Source of the DNA: Pseudomonadota bacterium
Lineage (GTDB): Bacteria; Pseudomonadota; Gammaproteobacteria; Steroidobacterales; Steroidobacteraceae
NCBI GenBank assembly: GCA_023417315.1
Contig: JAEZFW010000001.1
Location: forward strand, 1-64,000
Length of the DNA: 64,000 nucleotides
Reading direction: 5' to 3'
The notes under the pieces were generated by a model, which did not search any database, was not told the DNA's origin, and saw nothing but the letters and a program-made list of their open reading frames with translations. The position numbers and the translations under genes are program-made. Shown here piece after piece: positions 8,624 to 17,403 of the stretch (the first letter of the stretch is position 1; the number at the start of each line of letters is the position of its first letter).

Positions 8624-9631
8624 ATGGAATCCGGCGAATTTCCCCGCACCCGACTGCGTCGCATGCGTCGCGATTCGTTCTCGCGACGGCTGATGCGCGA
8701 GCACACGTTGAGTGCCGATAACCTGATCTATCCGATGTTCGTCATCGACGGCCGCAGTCGACGCGAAGCGATCGGCAGCATGCCCGGCATCGAACGGGTC
8801 AGCATCGATGAGCTCGTTCGCGAAGCGGAGACGATCGCAAAGCTCGGAATTCCTGCGATTGCACTCTTCCCTGTCACCGCCCCTGAAGGGAAATCCGATG
8901 ACGGCAAAGAGGCATGGAATCCAGAAGCGCTCGCGCAGCGGGCCGTGCGTGCCGTAAAGAAGGCCGTGCCTGATCTCGGCGTCATAACCGACGTCGCGTT
9001 AGATCCGTTCACGACACATGGCCAAGACGGGATCGTGGATGCGAGCGGGTATGTCGCCAACGACATCACTGTCGAAGCGCTCGTGAAACAGGCCCTCTCG
9101 CATGCCGAAGCAGGCGCAGACGTCGTCGCACCGAGCGACATGATGGACGGGCGAATCGGTGCGATCCGCGAGGCGCTCGAGGTCGCGGGATTCAGCAACA
9201 CTCGCATCCTCGCGTATTCGGCGAAGTACGCATCGAGCTTCTATGGTCCATTCCGCGAAGCGGTTGGATCTGCCGGCAACCTAGGCAAATCGACGAAGCA
9301 CACATATCAGATGGATTGCGCGAATTCCGATGAGGCACTGCGAGAGGTCGCGCTCGATCTGCAAGAGGGCGCAGACATGGTGATGATCAAGCCGGGTCTG
9401 CCGTATCTCGACATCGTGCGTCGCGTGAAAGAAACGTTCGGCGCACCTACATTCGTCTATCAAGTCAGCGGCGAGTACGCCATGGTGGCGGCAGCAGCGC
9501 GCAATGGATGGCTGGACGAGCGCGCCGTCGTCCTCGAATCGCTCCTATGCATTCGCCGTGCGGGCGCAGACGGCATTCTCACCTACTTCGCCAAGAGTGC
9601 CGCACAGTGGCTCCAGAACAAAGATGGTTAA
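8624..9631 (+). CDS. hemB: Porphobilinogen synthase
   Basis: HemB condenses two 5-aminolevulinates to porphobilinogen in tetrapyrrole synthesis. The 335-residue protein has both active lysine segments (YSAKYASSFYGPFREA and MVMIKPGLPYLD). The metal site reads DVALDPFTTHGQDG, with Asp/Ala where zinc enzymes have cysteines, so this is the magnesium/potassium-type enzyme known from Pseudomonas and Bradyrhizobium. The N-terminus FPRTRLRRMRRDSFSRRLMRE supports the ATG at 8624, which lies directly against the repeat with no visible Shine-Dalgarno box. aroE follows 4 bases after the stop. Confidence 0.96.
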   Translation: MESGEFPRTRLRRMRRDSFSRRLMREHTLSADNLIYPMFVIDGRSRREAIGSMPGIERVSIDELVREAETIAKLGIPAIALFPVTAPEGKSDDGKEAWNPEALAQRAVRAVKKAVPDLGVITDVALDPFTTHGQDGIVDASGYVANDITVEALVKQALSHAEAGADVVAPSDMMDGRIGAIREALEVAGFSNTRILAYSAKYASSFYGPFREAVGSAGNLGKSTKHTYQMDCANSDEALREVALDLQEGADMVMIKPGLPYLDIVRRVKETFGAPTFVYQVSGEYAMVAAAARNGWLDERAVVLESLLCIRRAGADGILTYFAKSAAQWLQNKDG

Positions 9632-9635
9632 CACC

Positions 9636-10481
9636 ATGAGCGACTCACCCGATCGATACGCAGTCATCGGCCACCCAGTGAGTCACAGCTGGTCGCCATT
9701 CATCCACGGCATGTTCGCGAAGCAAACGAACCAGAACATGACGTACACGCGCATCGAGGCGGCGCCGGAAGAGTTCGAGCGCGAGGTTGGCGCCTTTTTC
9801 CAAACCGGCGGTAAAGGCCTGAACGTGACCGTGCCGCACAAGCAAGTGGCAGCCGTGATCGCACGTTATCGCACTCCGCGTGCCGAAATCGCAGGCGCCG
9901 TGAATACATTGATTGCGCAAGCCGATGGAATTCACGGAGACAACACCGATGGCGCAGGTCTCGTCACGGACCTTACGCGCAACTTGGGTTTCGACCCCGC
10001 TGACACTCGGATCTTGATGGTCGGCGCAGGCGGCGCAGCGCGCGGAGTGCTCGGCCCATTGCTCGCCGCTGCACCCGAATACATCGAGATTGCGAATCGC
10101 AACGGCGCTCGTGCTGCGGAGCTCGCAAGCGAGTTCGCGGCGCTCGGCAATGTCCGTGGGTGCGGATTCGACGGCATCACGGAGAGCCCCCGCTTCGATC
10201 TCGTGGTGAACGCAACGTCTGCCAGCCTGCAAGATTTCGTTCCGCCCATCCCGCGAGCGGCGATCGGTCCCGCTACGCTTTGTTACGACATGGCCTACGG
10301 CAAGGGCGATACCGTATTCACTCGATGGGCGAAATCCGTGGGCGCGGGACGGGCCGAATGCGGCTGGGGCATGCTCGTCGAGCAGGCAGCGGAATCGTTC
10401 TACTTATGGCGTGGCGTGCGCCCGGATACGAAACCGGTTCTGGCAGCAGTGAAGGAACAGCGGCCGCCTAGCAAAGGATAG
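9636..10481 (+). CDS. aroE: Shikimate dehydrogenase
   Basis: AroE reduces 3-dehydroshikimate to shikimate with NADPH in aromatic amino acid synthesis. In 281 residues it shows SHSWSPFIHGMF (substrate site), NVTVPHK with the catalytic lysine, GAVNTL, NTDGAG and the nucleotide-binding GAGGAARGV. The ATG at 9636 is 4 bases after hemB; the reading frame extends upstream inside hemB, but the family N-terminus (DRYAVIGHPVSHS) fixes this start. Probably co-transcribed with hemB. Confidence 0.96.
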   Translation: MSDSPDRYAVIGHPVSHSWSPFIHGMFAKQTNQNMTYTRIEAAPEEFEREVGAFFQTGGKGLNVTVPHKQVAAVIARYRTPRAEIAGAVNTLIAQADGIHGDNTDGAGLVTDLTRNLGFDPADTRILMVGAGGAARGVLGPLLAAAPEYIEIANRNGARAAELASEFAALGNVRGCGFDGITESPRFDLVVNATSASLQDFVPPIPRAAIGPATLCYDMAYGKGDTVFTRWAKSVGAGRAECGWGMLVEQAAESFYLWRGVRPDTKPVLAAVKEQRPPSKG

Positions 10482-10528
10482 AAAGATCAGAATGTGCAAG
10501 CGCGCACACGCGATCTCACTGCTTCACC

Positions 10529-11059
10529 TCACACTAAATAAGAATCCTTCAACTTCACGTAGTGCTCGGCCGAGTACTTGAGGAACGCAAGCTCCTGCGG
10601 CTTGAGGTCTCGAACCCGACGCGCAGGGCTGCCGACGTATAAGCCGCCGCTTTCCAATCGCTTGCCGGGAGATACGAGGCTGCCGGCGCCGAGGATCACT
10701 TTGTCTTCGATGATCACATCGTCGAGCACGATCGACCCCATGCCGATCAAGCAGAAGTTGCCGACCGTGCACGCGTGCAGCACGACACGATGCCCGACAG
10801 TCACATCGGCGCCGACGATGCAGGCGCGCCCCCCGGGAGCGTACTGGGGACTGTCGTGCGTCACATGCAGCACGCTGCCGTCCTGAATACTCGTGCGTGC
10901 CCCGACGTTGATTTCGTGCACATCGCCGCGTAGGACCGCCGCCGGCCATATCGATGCATCTTCACCGATCGTCACGCGACCGATGACGACCGCTGCTGCA
11001 TCGACGTACGCTCGCACTCCGATCGTCGGGGTGATGCCATCGTATGTTCTGACTGCCAT
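10529..11059 (-). CDS. Gamma-carbonic anhydrase family protein
   Basis: A 176-residue left-handed beta-helix protein of the gamma-carbonic anhydrase/YrdA type, with hexapeptide repeats (IGRVTIGEDASIWPAAVLRGD, IGEDASIW) and metal-ligand histidines in the segments VLHVTHDS and VGHRVVLHACTVG. Whether YrdA-type proteins hydrate CO2 is not settled. Convergent with aroE; the start at 11059 is the first Met of the conserved region (MAVRTYDGITPTIG). Confidence 0.9.
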   Translation of the reverse strand: MAVRTYDGITPTIGVRAYVDAAAVVIGRVTIGEDASIWPAAVLRGDVHEINVGARTSIQDGSVLHVTHDSPQYAPGGRACIVGADVTVGHRVVLHACTVGNFCLIGMGSIVLDDVIIEDKVILGAGSLVSPGKRLESGGLYVGSPARRVRDLKPQELAFLKYSAEHYVKLKDSYLV

Positions 11060-11117
11060 GGTGGAGGTTTGGCTGCGAGTTGATTTCTCGCAGCCTCCAT
11101 CCTCCGCACTCCATGTG

Positions 11118-11519
11118 TCAAGCCGTGAGGGCCTGCCGTCTGCGCAAGCCGATGTATTGCAGCTCCGCGAAAGCTCCGACGACGACCGCCTGCACAACAA
11201 TGAACGCGTAACCGAGGGAATTCAGCACAACGTCTCCCGAAAGTTGCAGCGCCACGCAGCCCAGAACCCAGCTCGCGTTGAGCGCGATGACAGCCCAAAC
11301 TGCCGATCGTGGCGGCTCTGGTTGGCTTGCGAGATAAGCGACGAAAGCAGCGAATGGCAGCAGCACCCACGCGCTTACCATCAAGAGTTGGGCAGGCAAT
11401 CCGAGCAACGACGCCAGCAGCTCAGAGAACGCGAGCGACACGATACCCACGAGTGCACTGCTGAGGGCATCGATGAGGAGAACGCCCCGAAGAAAAGTCA
11501 TCGATCGAAATGTATCCAT
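11118..11519 (-). CDS. Four-helix inner-membrane protein, unknown function
   Basis: A 133-residue hydrophobic protein with four predicted membrane helices (VLLIDALSSALVGIVSLAF, LLMVSAWVLLPFAAFVAYLA, AVWAVIALNASWVLGCVAL, ALGYAFIVVQAVVVGAFAEL-like last helix). A good ribosome site (GGGAGC) precedes the ATG. It is divergent from the XRE regulator at 11664 and shares a 144-base control region containing a 17-base palindrome, so it is a likely target of that regulator. I do not recognise the family with certainty. Confidence 0.8.
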   Translation of the reverse strand: MDTFRSMTFLRGVLLIDALSSALVGIVSLAFSELLASLLGLPAQLLMVSAWVLLPFAAFVAYLASQPEPPRSAVWAVIALNASWVLGCVALQLSGDVVLNSLGYAFIVVQAVVVGAFAELQYIGLRRRQALTA

Positions 11520-11611
11520 CGTAGCTCCCTCACATCGGCGTCGCGAACCGATGCATAGACGAGTTCGAACAGCGACGTGCACATCATCGCGGCTCGATGT
11601 CTGTCGGTCGA

Positions 11612-11628
11612 TTACCTTGCAGGTAATA
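11612..11628. promoter_or_regulatory. Palindromic operator between divergent genes
   Basis: ATTACCTTGCAGGTAAT is a perfect 7-bp inverted repeat with a 3-base spacer. It lies between the membrane-protein gene (minus) and the XRE regulator gene (plus), 36 bases before the regulator ATG. A binding site for that regulator is the natural inference. Confidence 0.6.
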
Positions 11629-11663
11629 GAGGCCAGCACTGACCGTAGGGTATCGTTCGTTCC

Positions 11664-12458
11664 ATGAATGCAACTCAGCCTGTCGGCACTCGCCTGCGTG
11701 AATGGCGTGAACGCCGCCGTTGGACTCAACTCGCATTCGCCTGCGAGGCGGAGATCTCCTCGAAGCACTTGAGCTTCATCGAGACCGGCCGCTCCAAGCC
11801 GAGCCGCGAAATGCTGCTGCACCTAGCAGAGTTGCTCGAGGTGCCGCTGCGCGAGCGTAACGAGCTGCTCGTCGCGGCGGGCTTCGCGCCGATATTCTCG
11901 GAGCACACGCTTGGCGATCCAGCATTGCAAAGCGCCCGGCACGCGATCGATCAAGTGCTTCGCGGGCACGAGCCATTCCCCGCCCTTGCGATCGACCGGC
12001 GCTGGAACATGGTCACAGCTAATCGCACCGTTGCATTCATGCTCGAGGGTATCTCCTCGAAGCTGCTGGAGCCGCCGGTGAACGTACTGCGCTTGAGCCT
12101 GCACCCGGAAGGTTTGGCGCCTCGTATCGTCAACCTTGGACAATGGCGACAGCATCTCCTGAAGCGCCTGAGCCGAGAAATCGAGCTTTCAGCCGATGTC
12201 GAGTTGTCGAAACTGCAAGATGAGCTCCTGAGCTATCCGGCACCCGCTGCGCCGCGCGCCTCGCGCGATGTGTCCCTCGGCGTCGTCGTGCCCTTTCGCT
12301 TGGCATTCGGTGCAACGACCCTGAGCTTCATCAGCACCACGACCGTATTCGGTACCCCGATCGACATCACGCTCTCGGAGCTCGCGATCGAGTCGTTCTT
12401 CCCAACGGACGCCGCAACTGCAGCCGCCCTCAACGAGCTTGCATCCGCGGGCGCGTAG
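11664..12458 (+). CDS. XRE-family regulator with MmyB-like ligand domain
   Basis: 264 residues: an N-terminal helix-turn-helix (LREWRERRRWTQLAFACEAE, ISSKHLSFIETGRSKPSREM) and a C-terminal MmyB-type PAS-like domain (AIDRRWNMVTANRTVAFML, NVLRLSLHPEGLAPRIVNL). Such proteins are local repressors responding to small hydrophobic ligands. It is transcribed away from the four-helix membrane protein, and a perfect palindrome sits in the shared promoter region. The ligand is unknown. Confidence 0.88.
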   Translation: MNATQPVGTRLREWRERRRWTQLAFACEAEISSKHLSFIETGRSKPSREMLLHLAELLEVPLRERNELLVAAGFAPIFSEHTLGDPALQSARHAIDQVLRGHEPFPALAIDRRWNMVTANRTVAFMLEGISSKLLEPPVNVLRLSLHPEGLAPRIVNLGQWRQHLLKRLSREIELSADVELSKLQDELLSYPAPAAPRASRDVSLGVVVPFRLAFGATTLSFISTTTVFGTPIDITLSELAIESFFPTDAATAAALNELASAGA

Positions 12459-12604
12459 GCAGCAGACGATCGCGCTCGAGCGCGATCGTGACCTACAATG
12501 CACGATTAACGAAGCCTACCTATGCGCTGGCGACCCGCTGTTTGCGGCACTCGCACGCTCTCTTAACAAGATGCGATCGATGGCCTTACCCGGAAGCTCA
12601 CGAA

Positions 12605-14608
12605 ATGACCGACACCCTGCTCTTGCCCGCGTTCTCTGCGATTCGCACCGATCAGATCGAGAATCAGATCCGCTCACTGTTGGACGAGAATCGCGCGCAG
12701 CTTGCAGCCTTGCTCGACAGCGGCGCGAGCTCATGGGAGACGCTCGTCGTGCCGCTCGAGGAGATGCAGCACCGCCTATCGCGCACGTGGTCACCTATCG
12801 GACACATGAACGGCGTGGTGAACAGCGACGAGCTGCGCTCGGCGTACAACGCATGTCTCCCTTTGCTGACCGCGTGGCAGACGGATCTCGCACAGAACGA
12901 GCAGCTCTACCGTGCGTATGAGGCGATCCTGAAGAACGAGGGCGAGCGGCTCGCCGCCGCGCAACGCAAGCTTCTCGAGAATGCACTGCGCGACTTTCGC
13001 TTGGCTGGGGTCGCACTTCCGCCCGAGCAAAAGGCTCGCTTCAAGGCGGTGATGGAGCAGCTCGCGACCCTGCAGTCGAAGTTCGATGAAAACGTGCTCG
13101 ATGCGACGAATGCCTGGTCGAGACATGTAACGGACGAAGCGGAGCTTGCGGGACTGCCAGCGGCGATCGTGGAGCGCGCGCGAAAGGCCGCAGAGGATCG
13201 GAAAGAGGACGGCTGGTTCTTTACGCTCGATGCGCCGAACTACGTCGCCGTCATGATGCATGCCGAATCGGAGTCGCTGCGTCGCGAGTTCTACACGGCG
13301 TGGGTGACACGCGCGTCCGATCAAGGCTGGTCCCCAGAACGCTGGGACAATTCGGGATTGATGGCACAGATCCTGGAGCTCAGATGCGAGCTCGCCACGC
13401 TCGTCGGGTTCGAAAACTACGCCGAATACTCGCTCGCAACCAAGATGGCGACCTCCGTCCGTGAGGTCCGCACATTCTTGGAAGAGCTCGCGACTAAAGC
13501 GCGGCCAGTAGCGCAACGCGAGTTCGAGGAGCTGCAGAAATTTGCAGGCCGCGAGCTGCAATCATGGGACGTGAGCTTCGAGTCCGAGCGCATGAAGCGC
13601 GAGCGATTCAATCTGTCCGAAGAAGAGCTGCGGCCGTACTTTCCGCTCGACAAAGTCTTGAGTGGAATGTTCAAGGTCGCAGAGACGCTCTACGGCGTGC
13701 GCATCGTCGCGCGCGAAGGCGTGGATCTCTATCACTCCGACGCGAAGTTCTACGACATCTTGAATGCCGATGACTCGCAGCGCGGCGGGTTCTTCGTCGA
13801 CCTGTACGCGCGACCTAAGAAGCGCGGCGGTGCATGGATGGATGAATGCGTCGGCCGCAAGCAGCTTGGCGCGAGCGCTGCGTTGCCGGTTGCCTATCTC
13901 GTCTGCAATTTCATGCCGCCGGTCGGGGGCAAGCCTTCGTTGTTGACGCACTCTGAAGTCGTCACGATGTTCCACGAGTTCGGGCATGGCTTACACCACA
14001 TGCTGACGCGCGTGGACTATCCGAGCATCGCAGGCATCAACGGCGTGGCATGGGATGCGGTCGAGCTGCCGAGTCAGTTCATGGAGAACTTCGCGTGGCG
14101 CCCCGAGGTGCTGCCGCTCATCTCAGGGCATGTCGAAACCGGTGAGCCGTTGCCCGAAGCGGAGCTGCAACGATTGCTCGGCACGCGTACGTTCCAGGCC
14201 GGCATGCAAACCGTACGTCAGCTCGAGTTCGCGCTGTTCGATTTGAGAATACACAGCGAGCAGCCGCAGGACGCGCTTGCGATCAAGCAAGTGCTGGATG
14301 AAGTGCGTCGCGCCGTAGCCGTCATCGTACCGCCCGCATTCAATCGCTTTCCGCACAGCTTTCAGCACATCTTCTCGGGTGGGTACGCAGCGGGTTACTA
14401 CAGCTACAAGTGGGCAGAAGTGCTCGCCGCCGATGCGTTCAGCGCGTTCGAAGAAGAAGGCATCTTCAATTCGAATGTCTCGCAGCGCTTCCTCGCGAGC
14501 ATCCTCGAAAAAGGCGGCAGCCGCGACGCGATGGATGCATTCGTGGAGTTCCGCGGCCGCAAGCCAGATATCGCCCCGCTCTTGCGGCAGTTAGGCCTCG
14601 CAGCCTGA
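12605..14608 (+). CDS. prlC: Oligopeptidase A (M3 metallopeptidase)
   Basis: PrlC/OpdA is a cytoplasmic zinc peptidase that degrades short peptides and signal peptides. The 667-residue protein carries HEFGHGLHHML (HExxH zinc site) followed by the downstream glutamate in the WDAVELPSQFMENF segment, and the C-terminal YSYKWAEVLAADAF motif. The chosen ATG begins MTDTLLLPAFSAI, the usual start; the frame is open 39 codons further upstream. Repeats follow the stop. Confidence 0.95.
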   Translation: MTDTLLLPAFSAIRTDQIENQIRSLLDENRAQLAALLDSGASSWETLVVPLEEMQHRLSRTWSPIGHMNGVVNSDELRSAYNACLPLLTAWQTDLAQNEQLYRAYEAILKNEGERLAAAQRKLLENALRDFRLAGVALPPEQKARFKAVMEQLATLQSKFDENVLDATNAWSRHVTDEAELAGLPAAIVERARKAAEDRKEDGWFFTLDAPNYVAVMMHAESESLRREFYTAWVTRASDQGWSPERWDNSGLMAQILELRCELATLVGFENYAEYSLATKMATSVREVRTFLEELATKARPVAQREFEELQKFAGRELQSWDVSFESERMKRERFNLSEEELRPYFPLDKVLSGMFKVAETLYGVRIVAREGVDLYHSDAKFYDILNADDSQRGGFFVDLYARPKKRGGAWMDECVGRKQLGASAALPVAYLVCNFMPPVGGKPSLLTHSEVVTMFHEFGHGLHHMLTRVDYPSIAGINGVAWDAVELPSQFMENFAWRPEVLPLISGHVETGEPLPEAELQRLLGTRTFQAGMQTVRQLEFALFDLRIHSEQPQDALAIKQVLDEVRRAVAVIVPPAFNRFPHSFQHIFSGGYAAGYYSYKWAEVLAADAFSAFEEEGIFNSNVSQRFLASILEKGGSRDAMDAFVEFRGRKPDIAPLLRQLGLAA

Positions 14609-14949
14609 CTGGCCGCATAGGCCTGCCGCTGTCGCCGGGTGGGCGATAGAAGAAGGCCTAACCTCCGTCGGCGGGTGGGCCTAGCGAGAAGTAGGCCTGC
14701 GTTCCGCGGCGGGTCGGCCTACCGGCGAGCCAGAACACTCAAAGTTCGTCGTCCTCGCGTAGGCGAGGATCCATCTTGAAGATTTCCTAGATGGGCCCTC
14801 GCCTTCGCGAGGGTGACGACATTAAAACGATCGCCTGTCCGTCTGATTTTCTCTGGCCCCAGAGGTCCACCCACCGCGGAACGCAGGGCCTCCTCGACGG
14901 TAGTCCTCCGCGCCGAGGGACGCAGGCCTGCGCGCCGGAGGCGTGCTCG
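14609..14949. repeat. Gene-free repeat cluster, AGGCCT/GGCGGGT units
   Basis: This gap between convergent prlC and the CsgG-like gene has no credible gene. 14620-14730 repeats AGGCCT, GGCGGGTGGGCCT and GGCGGGTCGGCCT, ending GAGCCAGAAC; 14858-14945 holds complementary words (CCACCCACCGCGGAACGCAG, GACGCAGGCCTGCGCGCCGG). The arms flank the 14746-14820 palindrome. The same vocabulary is found at 16687-17040. Confidence 0.65.
14746..14820. repeat. REP-like palindrome, CGTCCTCGCG type (paired)
   Basis: Two inverted copies of GTCGTCCTCGCGTAGGCGAG / CTCGCCTTCGCGAGGGTGAC separated by 17 bases. Single or grouped copies of this CCTCGCG-N-CGAGG hairpin also occur at 30618, 36163 and 41661-41970. Similar dispersed CCTCGCG hairpins are widespread in proteobacterial genomes. 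Confidence 0.75.
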
Positions 14950-15996
14950 TTACTTCGTAACGAGCACCTTCTTCACCCAGCCGCCGCCGCTTCCCGACTC
15001 GACTTTGATGAAACCGTTCTGCTCTTCGCCCATGTAGATGAGCTCATCGCTCTTGCCGAGCGTCGCAACGGTGCCGGAGCTTTCGTTCGGTTGCGAATAG
15101 ATCTTCACGTTCGCGATCTTCGGCACGATGGTATCGCCTTCTTCGTATACGGCTCCGCCCTTCGTCTTCTTGCCTGCCTCTTCGGCGAGCGTGCCCACAT
15201 CGCGATGCAGACTCGGCTGCCCGCGCACCGAGCGCACGATGTTGTTGTAGTTGTCCATCAAGCTCGCGGCGAGAATCTTGCCTTCGTTCGTGTTGGTATA
15301 ACCGCCGAGCCCTACCGCGCGGCCGCTATGCAGCGCCCCGACTCCGAGCTTGAGATCCGCCTTGCGCGCGCTGCCTTCTGCCGCGGCAACTTGCACACCC
15401 GAGCGCGAATCGGTGACGAGCATGCTGGTCTGCGCTTCCTTGAACTTGAGCCCGCCCGCGACCGCACCGATGACTCGGCCGCGAGAACCGCCGACCAATC
15501 CGCCGAGCGCGCCGCCCACGCCGCCAGCGTCGTCTTCGGAGAACACCACGGCAGGCGACAGGACGAAATCGGCGCTCACCATCTGACCGCCGCCCATGTT
15601 GGACCCTTGACGGAGCTCGCCCGATTCGGCGAGCGCGCGTTCCTGCATCATGTTCTGCATCGCCATGCCGCGTTCGACGACGATGAAACAATTCGACTGC
15701 TGCACCATCATGCGAATGAGACCGGTCGGCGATTGCAGTCCATAACGCGACAACGACTGAGTAACGTGACTCTGCGGCTCGACGACCGCGAGCGCTCCCA
15801 TCGGGCGATCGCAATGCTCGAGACCATTGTCTCCTTGCGAACCACCGGGTCCTGCAGAGCCTTGAATCTCAGTACCTCCCGAACCCTTCTTCGTCGCAAG
15901 CGGTCCGCCCTGAGCGAACACCGTTGCACAAGCCAAGGAACCGAAAGCGACGACACCGAAACGGACGGCGCTCGAAAGGACGTTAGGGGATTTCAT
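14950..15996 (-). CDS. Secreted CsgG/HfaB-like protein with C-terminal SH3-like domain
   Basis: 348 residues with a signal peptide (…CATVFAQGG). Residues about 65-235 resemble CsgG/HfaB outer-membrane-associated proteins: NCFIVVERGMAMQNMMQERALAESGELRQG, MVSADFVLSPAVVF and a glycine-rich VGGALGGLVGG stretch. The last 70 residues (VPKIANVKIYSQPNESSGTVATLGKSDELIYMGE…GGGWVKKVLV) look like a bacterial SH3 module. There is no lipobox cysteine and no curli genes nearby, so a curli role is unlikely; the function is unknown. Confidence 0.75.
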   Translation of the reverse strand: MKSPNVLSSAVRFGVVAFGSLACATVFAQGGPLATKKGSGGTEIQGSAGPGGSQGDNGLEHCDRPMGALAVVEPQSHVTQSLSRYGLQSPTGLIRMMVQQSNCFIVVERGMAMQNMMQERALAESGELRQGSNMGGGQMVSADFVLSPAVVFSEDDAGGVGGALGGLVGGSRGRVIGAVAGGLKFKEAQTSMLVTDSRSGVQVAAAEGSARKADLKLGVGALHSGRAVGLGGYTNTNEGKILAASLMDNYNNIVRSVRGQPSLHRDVGTLAEEAGKKTKGGAVYEEGDTIVPKIANVKIYSQPNESSGTVATLGKSDELIYMGEEQNGFIKVESGSGGGWVKKVLVTK

Positions 15997-16218
15997 TAAG
16001 GGTACTCTCGCGTTTTGCCGCGACGGGCGGCTGGCCAGATGTTTTCGGCAGACCTGCGACGTTTGCCGTGATTTTGGGGCGCGATCTGAGCATGCGTATC
16101 GAGGTCGGTCAAGGGCGCATGTCAGAGACGTAAGCTTGGAAGGAAGCCGCTACTCGATCCATCGTACTTTGAGTCGATCGACATCTTGCAAGCCGCGCCT
16201 TCGGTATCGTCCTACGTC

Positions 16219-16686
16219 ATGAGCTCGAGATGTCCCGCCTCCGCCCGACCCTTCTTCGCCTTCGTCATCATGATCGCGATGGCGGCCTTCGCCGGTTGCG
16301 GCGAGAACGAGACACCCGAAACCCAGGTGCGCTCTGTCATCCAAAGCATGGAGCTCGCAGCCGAAGCGCGCGACGTGAGCAGCGTACTCGAGCATGTTTC
16401 TGAGAGTTATCGAGATGACTACGGCAACGGCCGCGAAGAAATCGGCCGCATCATTCGCGGTTATTTCATTGCCAATCAAACCGTTCATCTGCTCACCCGA
16501 ATCGAGGAGCTGACGTTCCCGGCCGAAGATGAAGCGCGCCTCAAGGTGGTGGCCGCCATGGTGGGCCGCGACGCCGCAGCGTCGAATGCCTGGAATCTCG
16601 CAGCGGAGATCAACACATTCGAAATCGCGCTGGTGCGAGAGGACGGCGAGTGGAAGGTGACTTGGGCGCGCCGGCAGAGCCGATGA
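16219..16686 (+). CDS. Small lipoprotein, NTF2/SnoaL-like
   Basis: 155 residues with a lipoprotein signal (AFVIMIAMAAFAGC; lipobox AFAGC). The mature part (QVRSVIQSMELAAEARDVSS…WNLAAEINTFEIALVREDGEWKVTWARR) has the helix plus curved-sheet pattern and closing GEWKVTWARR strand of NTF2-like proteins. It stands alone between repeat-rich gaps. No substrate can be inferred. Confidence 0.75.
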   Translation: MSSRCPASARPFFAFVIMIAMAAFAGCGENETPETQVRSVIQSMELAAEARDVSSVLEHVSESYRDDYGNGREEIGRIIRGYFIANQTVHLLTRIEELTFPAEDEARLKVVAAMVGRDAAASNAWNLAAEINTFEIALVREDGEWKVTWARRQSR

Positions 16687-17040
16687 GCCCGAAGGCCTGC
16701 GGCTCCAGTTGAGCCTTCGGCGAGGAGGCCTGACTTTATCGGCGGGTGGGCCTGACGCTGCTCGAGCACCGTCGGCGAGTAGGCTCGCTCCGCGAGCGAG
16801 CCAGAATGTAGCCCCCACCCTAGCCCTCCCCCGCTTCGCAAGGGAGGGAACCATCTGACCGGCGAACCGCCGAGCGACTTCTTCCCTGACCCGCCGTTAG
16901 GCCTACTCGACGGCAGTCCCACCCGCCGCGGCTCAAACGAGAGCCGCAGGCCTACCCGCCGACAACGGCAGGCCTCTCGGCTCGTGGCCGACAACGGCAG
17001 GCCTTCCGTTCGGCGCGCCTCGCGCCGAACGCAGCGCATT
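16687..17040. repeat. Large gene-free inverted-repeat cluster
   Basis: The left half has GGCCTGCGG, GGCGAGGAGGCCTGA, GGCGGGTGGGCCTGA and GGCGAGTAGGC, ending GAGCCAGAATG. The right half has the complement (GTTAGGCCTACTCGACGG, GCAGGCCTACCCGCCGAC, GGCAGGCCT twice). A CCCTCCCCCGC/GCAAGGGAGGGA hairpin lies in the centre (16820-16850). No gene is supported. Confidence 0.65.
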
Positions 17041-17403
17041 GACGCCTAAGCCCTCGTCTGTAATATGACTGACATTCCTACGGGTTGTATTCAACAGAGC
17101 ACACAGCGCCCCGGTCTGAGTGAGCCGCGGCGTCGCTGATGTGTGCGCTAATCGACCCTACTGAATCAGTGACTTAGGAACTTCGACCCGGCTGTCGACG
17201 CTCCCTGTCTCCGCCACACCTACCAGGTGCGTCGTCGCATACCGGCACGGTACTGCATGCACTTCGCCCTGCGGCTTGCGCGGATTGAGCAGCGAGAGGA
17301 TTTCTGACAGCCCGCGCCTCGACGCCGATCAAGACATGCCGGCGTCTAATGACCGAGGACTAACGGTCGATGCAGATTTGAAGACGACAGCGATAGGCCA
17401 TCT
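17041..17403. other. Gene-free leader of gltB
   Basis: 363 bases upstream of gltB without a credible reading frame. It is less repetitive than the neighbouring gap and probably holds the gltB promoter and a long leader. I see no unambiguous promoter, riboswitch or terminator in it. The 11 bases before the gltB ATG (GATAGGCCATCT) contain only a weak ribosome site. Confidence 0.4.

Noticed and set aside
17041..17403. tRNA or riboswitch in the gltB leader
   Set aside because: No cloverleaf or conserved aptamer core could be found by eye.
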